Source: Streptomyces sp. NBC_00569
GTDB lineage: Bacteria; Actinomycetota; Actinomycetes; Streptomycetales; Streptomycetaceae
Assembly: GCF_036345255.1 (NCBI RefSeq)
Contig: NZ_CP107783.1
Span: 124,001 to 188,000 of the forward strand
Length of the DNA stretch: 64,000 nt
Reading direction: 5' to 3'
The notes under the pieces were generated by a model. It had not been told where the DNA came from. It made no database searches and saw only the letters and a program-made list of their open reading frames with translations. The stretch's first letter is position 1. The number at the start of each line of letters is the position of its first letter. Positions 62,958 to 64,000 of this stretch are shown piece by piece. Made by a program: the position numbers and the translations under genes.

Positions 62958-63886
62958 GGATCGATCCTTCTGTCGTTGGTGCCGTCCGGGTTTGCGCCCA
63001 GACGGACTACGCGTACGACGCCCCACAGCGCGGAGCGGTCCTGTGCGGCCCAGCCGGCTCCGGCCGGTCCCGGTTCGCGGAAGCTGCGCAGGACGACGAT
63101 GCCGCCGGGGCGTACTGCGTGGCGTACGGCTGCGCGCAGTTGTCCGGCGAAGGCCGGGCCTGGACCGTCGAGCACGTTCGACAGTGTTGCGGCGTCGTAT
63201 CCGCCGCGCGGCGCTCGCTCCAGGACGTCCACCACGTCGCCCTGGACGAGGCGTACATCCGGAGCGTGCACCGGCTCCGCGTCGGGCTGTTCGGCGCCCA
63301 CGAACAGCCGCCACAGCCAGGGATTGCGGACATTGGGGTGGCGGGCGACCGTCCGCTCCAGGCGCTGCCGGAGCACTTCGTCGAAGCGCGCGGGGACCAC
63401 TGACGCGAATGAGGGAAGCAGCGCCATCGCGAGCGCCCCGCCCGGCCGCAGGGACCATCGCATCAGGCGGCGCAGCCCGGGTCCGTCCAGGTCGCTGCGC
63501 CAGCACCGGACCTGCTGGACGGGATCGTCCAGAGCTAGGAAGCCGCGCAGCGCGGCCTCACGCCAGGCAGGCAGCAGTGTCCCGGCCACGCCGCGCCCCA
63601 GTCGCATCAGTGTCTCCGCGGCGCCTTCCACGCTCGCGCCGCCCGCAAGGCGGGCGCGGGCATAGGCGAGCTGCACCGGGTTGACATCTACGGCCGTCAC
63701 GTCATGGCCGGCCTGACTCAGGGCGGCCGCAGTGTCGCCCGCGGAGGCGATGCACAGCACCCGCGAGCGCGATGCCGGCAGGACGCCGAGCTCGATGCCG
63801 TAGTCCTCGTACATCCGCCCGAACAGCAGACGCGGGCCTCCGAAACCACCGAGGATCCGGCCACGGGTCCATGGGGTGGCACTCAT
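62954..63886 (-). CDS. DUF3419 (BtaA-like) SAM-dependent transferase
   Basis: 310 residues from ATG 63886. LLFGRMYEDYGIELGVLPAS, RVLCIASAGDTAAALSQAGH and DVTAVDVNPVQLAYARARLA form a Rossmann SAM site of the DUF3419 type. Later come SDLDGPGLRRLMRWSLRPGG, NPWLWRLFVG, DVVDVLERAPRGGYDAATLS NVLD and PGGIVVLRSF. The best studied DUF3419 protein, BtaA, transfers the 3-amino-3-carboxypropyl group of SAM to diacylglycerol in betaine-lipid synthesis. This one is shorter than BtaA and may use another acceptor. Coupled on both sides. Confidence 0.83.
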   Translation of the reverse strand: MSATPWTRGRILGGFGGPRLLFGRMYEDYGIELGVLPASRSRVLCIASAGDTAAALSQAGHDVTAVDVNPVQLAYARARLAGGASVEGAAETLMRLGRGVAGTLLPAWREAALRGFLALDDPVQQVRCWRSDLDGPGLRRLMRWSLRPGGALAMALLPSFASVVPARFDEVLRQRLERTVARHPNVRNPWLWRLFVGAEQPDAEPVHAPDVRLVQGDVVDVLERAPRGGYDAATLSNVLDGPGPAFAGQLRAAVRHAVRPGGIVVLRSFREPGPAGAGWAAQDRSALWGVVRVVRLGANPDGTNDRRIDP

Positions 63887-64000
63887 CGGGCCGCCGCCTT
63901 CGCAGAGGATTCCGCGACCATCCAGACCAGCGCGACGAAGGCCAGATTCTGCGTGAGCAGACGCCCGGGCTCATCGATCTGCCCCGGACTGAACAGCAGG
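63883..64000 (-). CDS. partial gene at the window edge, membrane-like C-terminus
   Basis: Only the last 38 residues are in the window: LLFSPGQIDEPGRLLTQNLA FVALVWMVAESSAKAAAR. FVALVWMVA is hydrophobic enough for a helix end. The stop overlaps the next start (ATGA), so it is the upstream member of the operon. Family cannot be assigned from this fragment. Confidence 0.6.
   Translation of the reverse strand, partial: LLFSPGQIDEPGRLLTQNLAFVALVWMVAESSAKAAAR

Noticed and set aside
1..64000. tRNA or rRNA genes
   Set aside because: Reading for the conserved T-loop (GGTTCGAAT-like) context and rRNA motifs gave no candidate.

Overview
The window is high-GC actinobacterial DNA and almost certainly Streptomyces. 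It has GC-rich third codon positions, Streptomyces-type ribosome sites (GGAGG, AAGGAG), many stem-loop terminators without T-tracts, and typical families: ECF sigma factors of the SigJ/SigG type, SpoIIE/PP2C phosphatases with PAS, GAF and HATPase domains, mycothiol-type PIG-L deacetylase, VOC proteins, and a CsbD-like protein. The number of insertion sequences, truncated genes and frameshifted genes suggests an accessory, probably chromosome-arm, region. I see no rRNA or tRNA gene and no replication origin.

Layout. 1-5.5 kb: secreted lytic transglycosylase behind two Crp-like sites, then a divergent pair of a saccharopine-dehydrogenase-like oxidoreductase and a GlxA-type AraC regulator. 5.6-8.2 kb: an IS5-type element followed by a run of gene wreckage (HAD hydrolase, acetyltransferase, IS630 transposase) that includes a decayed type I-E CRISPR array. 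8.3-11.3 kb: gamma-glutamyltranspeptidase, a second decayed CRISPR array and a small TUDOR-like protein. 11.7-16.5 kb: a secreted repeat protein, an acyl-carrier-like gene split by a second IS5-type element, and a frameshifted tnpB with its right-end hairpin. 16.5-25 kb: decayed genes, a membrane protein, a frameshifted PfkB kinase, a PAS-HATPase protein that looks like an internal deletion of the 47.5 kb gene, a 2H phosphoesterase, and M24 peptidase and formate dehydrogenase remnants.

25-37.6 kb: acetyltransferase; an ECF41 sigma factor coupled to a carboxymuconolactone-decarboxylase-like protein behind a matching ECF41 promoter; transposase debris; a large membrane SpoIIE/HATPase protein; HchA with a duplicated catalytic elbow; secreted proteins; and an alpha/beta hydrolase divergent from a MarR regulator with a double operator. 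38-43.5 kb: an unknown protein plus Fic pair facing an Imm53 immunity gene, a 1.9-kb transposable unit that carries an aminoglycoside-phosphotransferase-like gene, a VOC protein and a second SigJ-type factor. 44-53 kb: three more PP2C proteins (one frameshifted, one apparently lacking its metal ligands) and small genes. 53-60 kb: CsbD, tnpB fragment, VOC, FMN-split-barrel, DHFR-like, SigG-type sigma and PIG-L genes.

60.9-64 kb: a tightly coupled minus-strand operon running in from beyond the window edge. In transcription order it holds a partial membrane-like gene, a DUF3419 (BtaA-like) transferase, a DUF2071 protein, a membrane-anchored methyltransferase and a four-helix membrane protein, all with overlapping stops and starts. 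It is the best candidate here for an uncharacterised pathway, possibly of lipid or headgroup modification.

Common theme: signalling is dense. There are four sensory PP2C/HATPase proteins, one PAS-HATPase paralogue and three ECF sigma factors. Decay is heavy, and three IS5-type insertions each show a clean 3-bp TAA/TTA target duplication.
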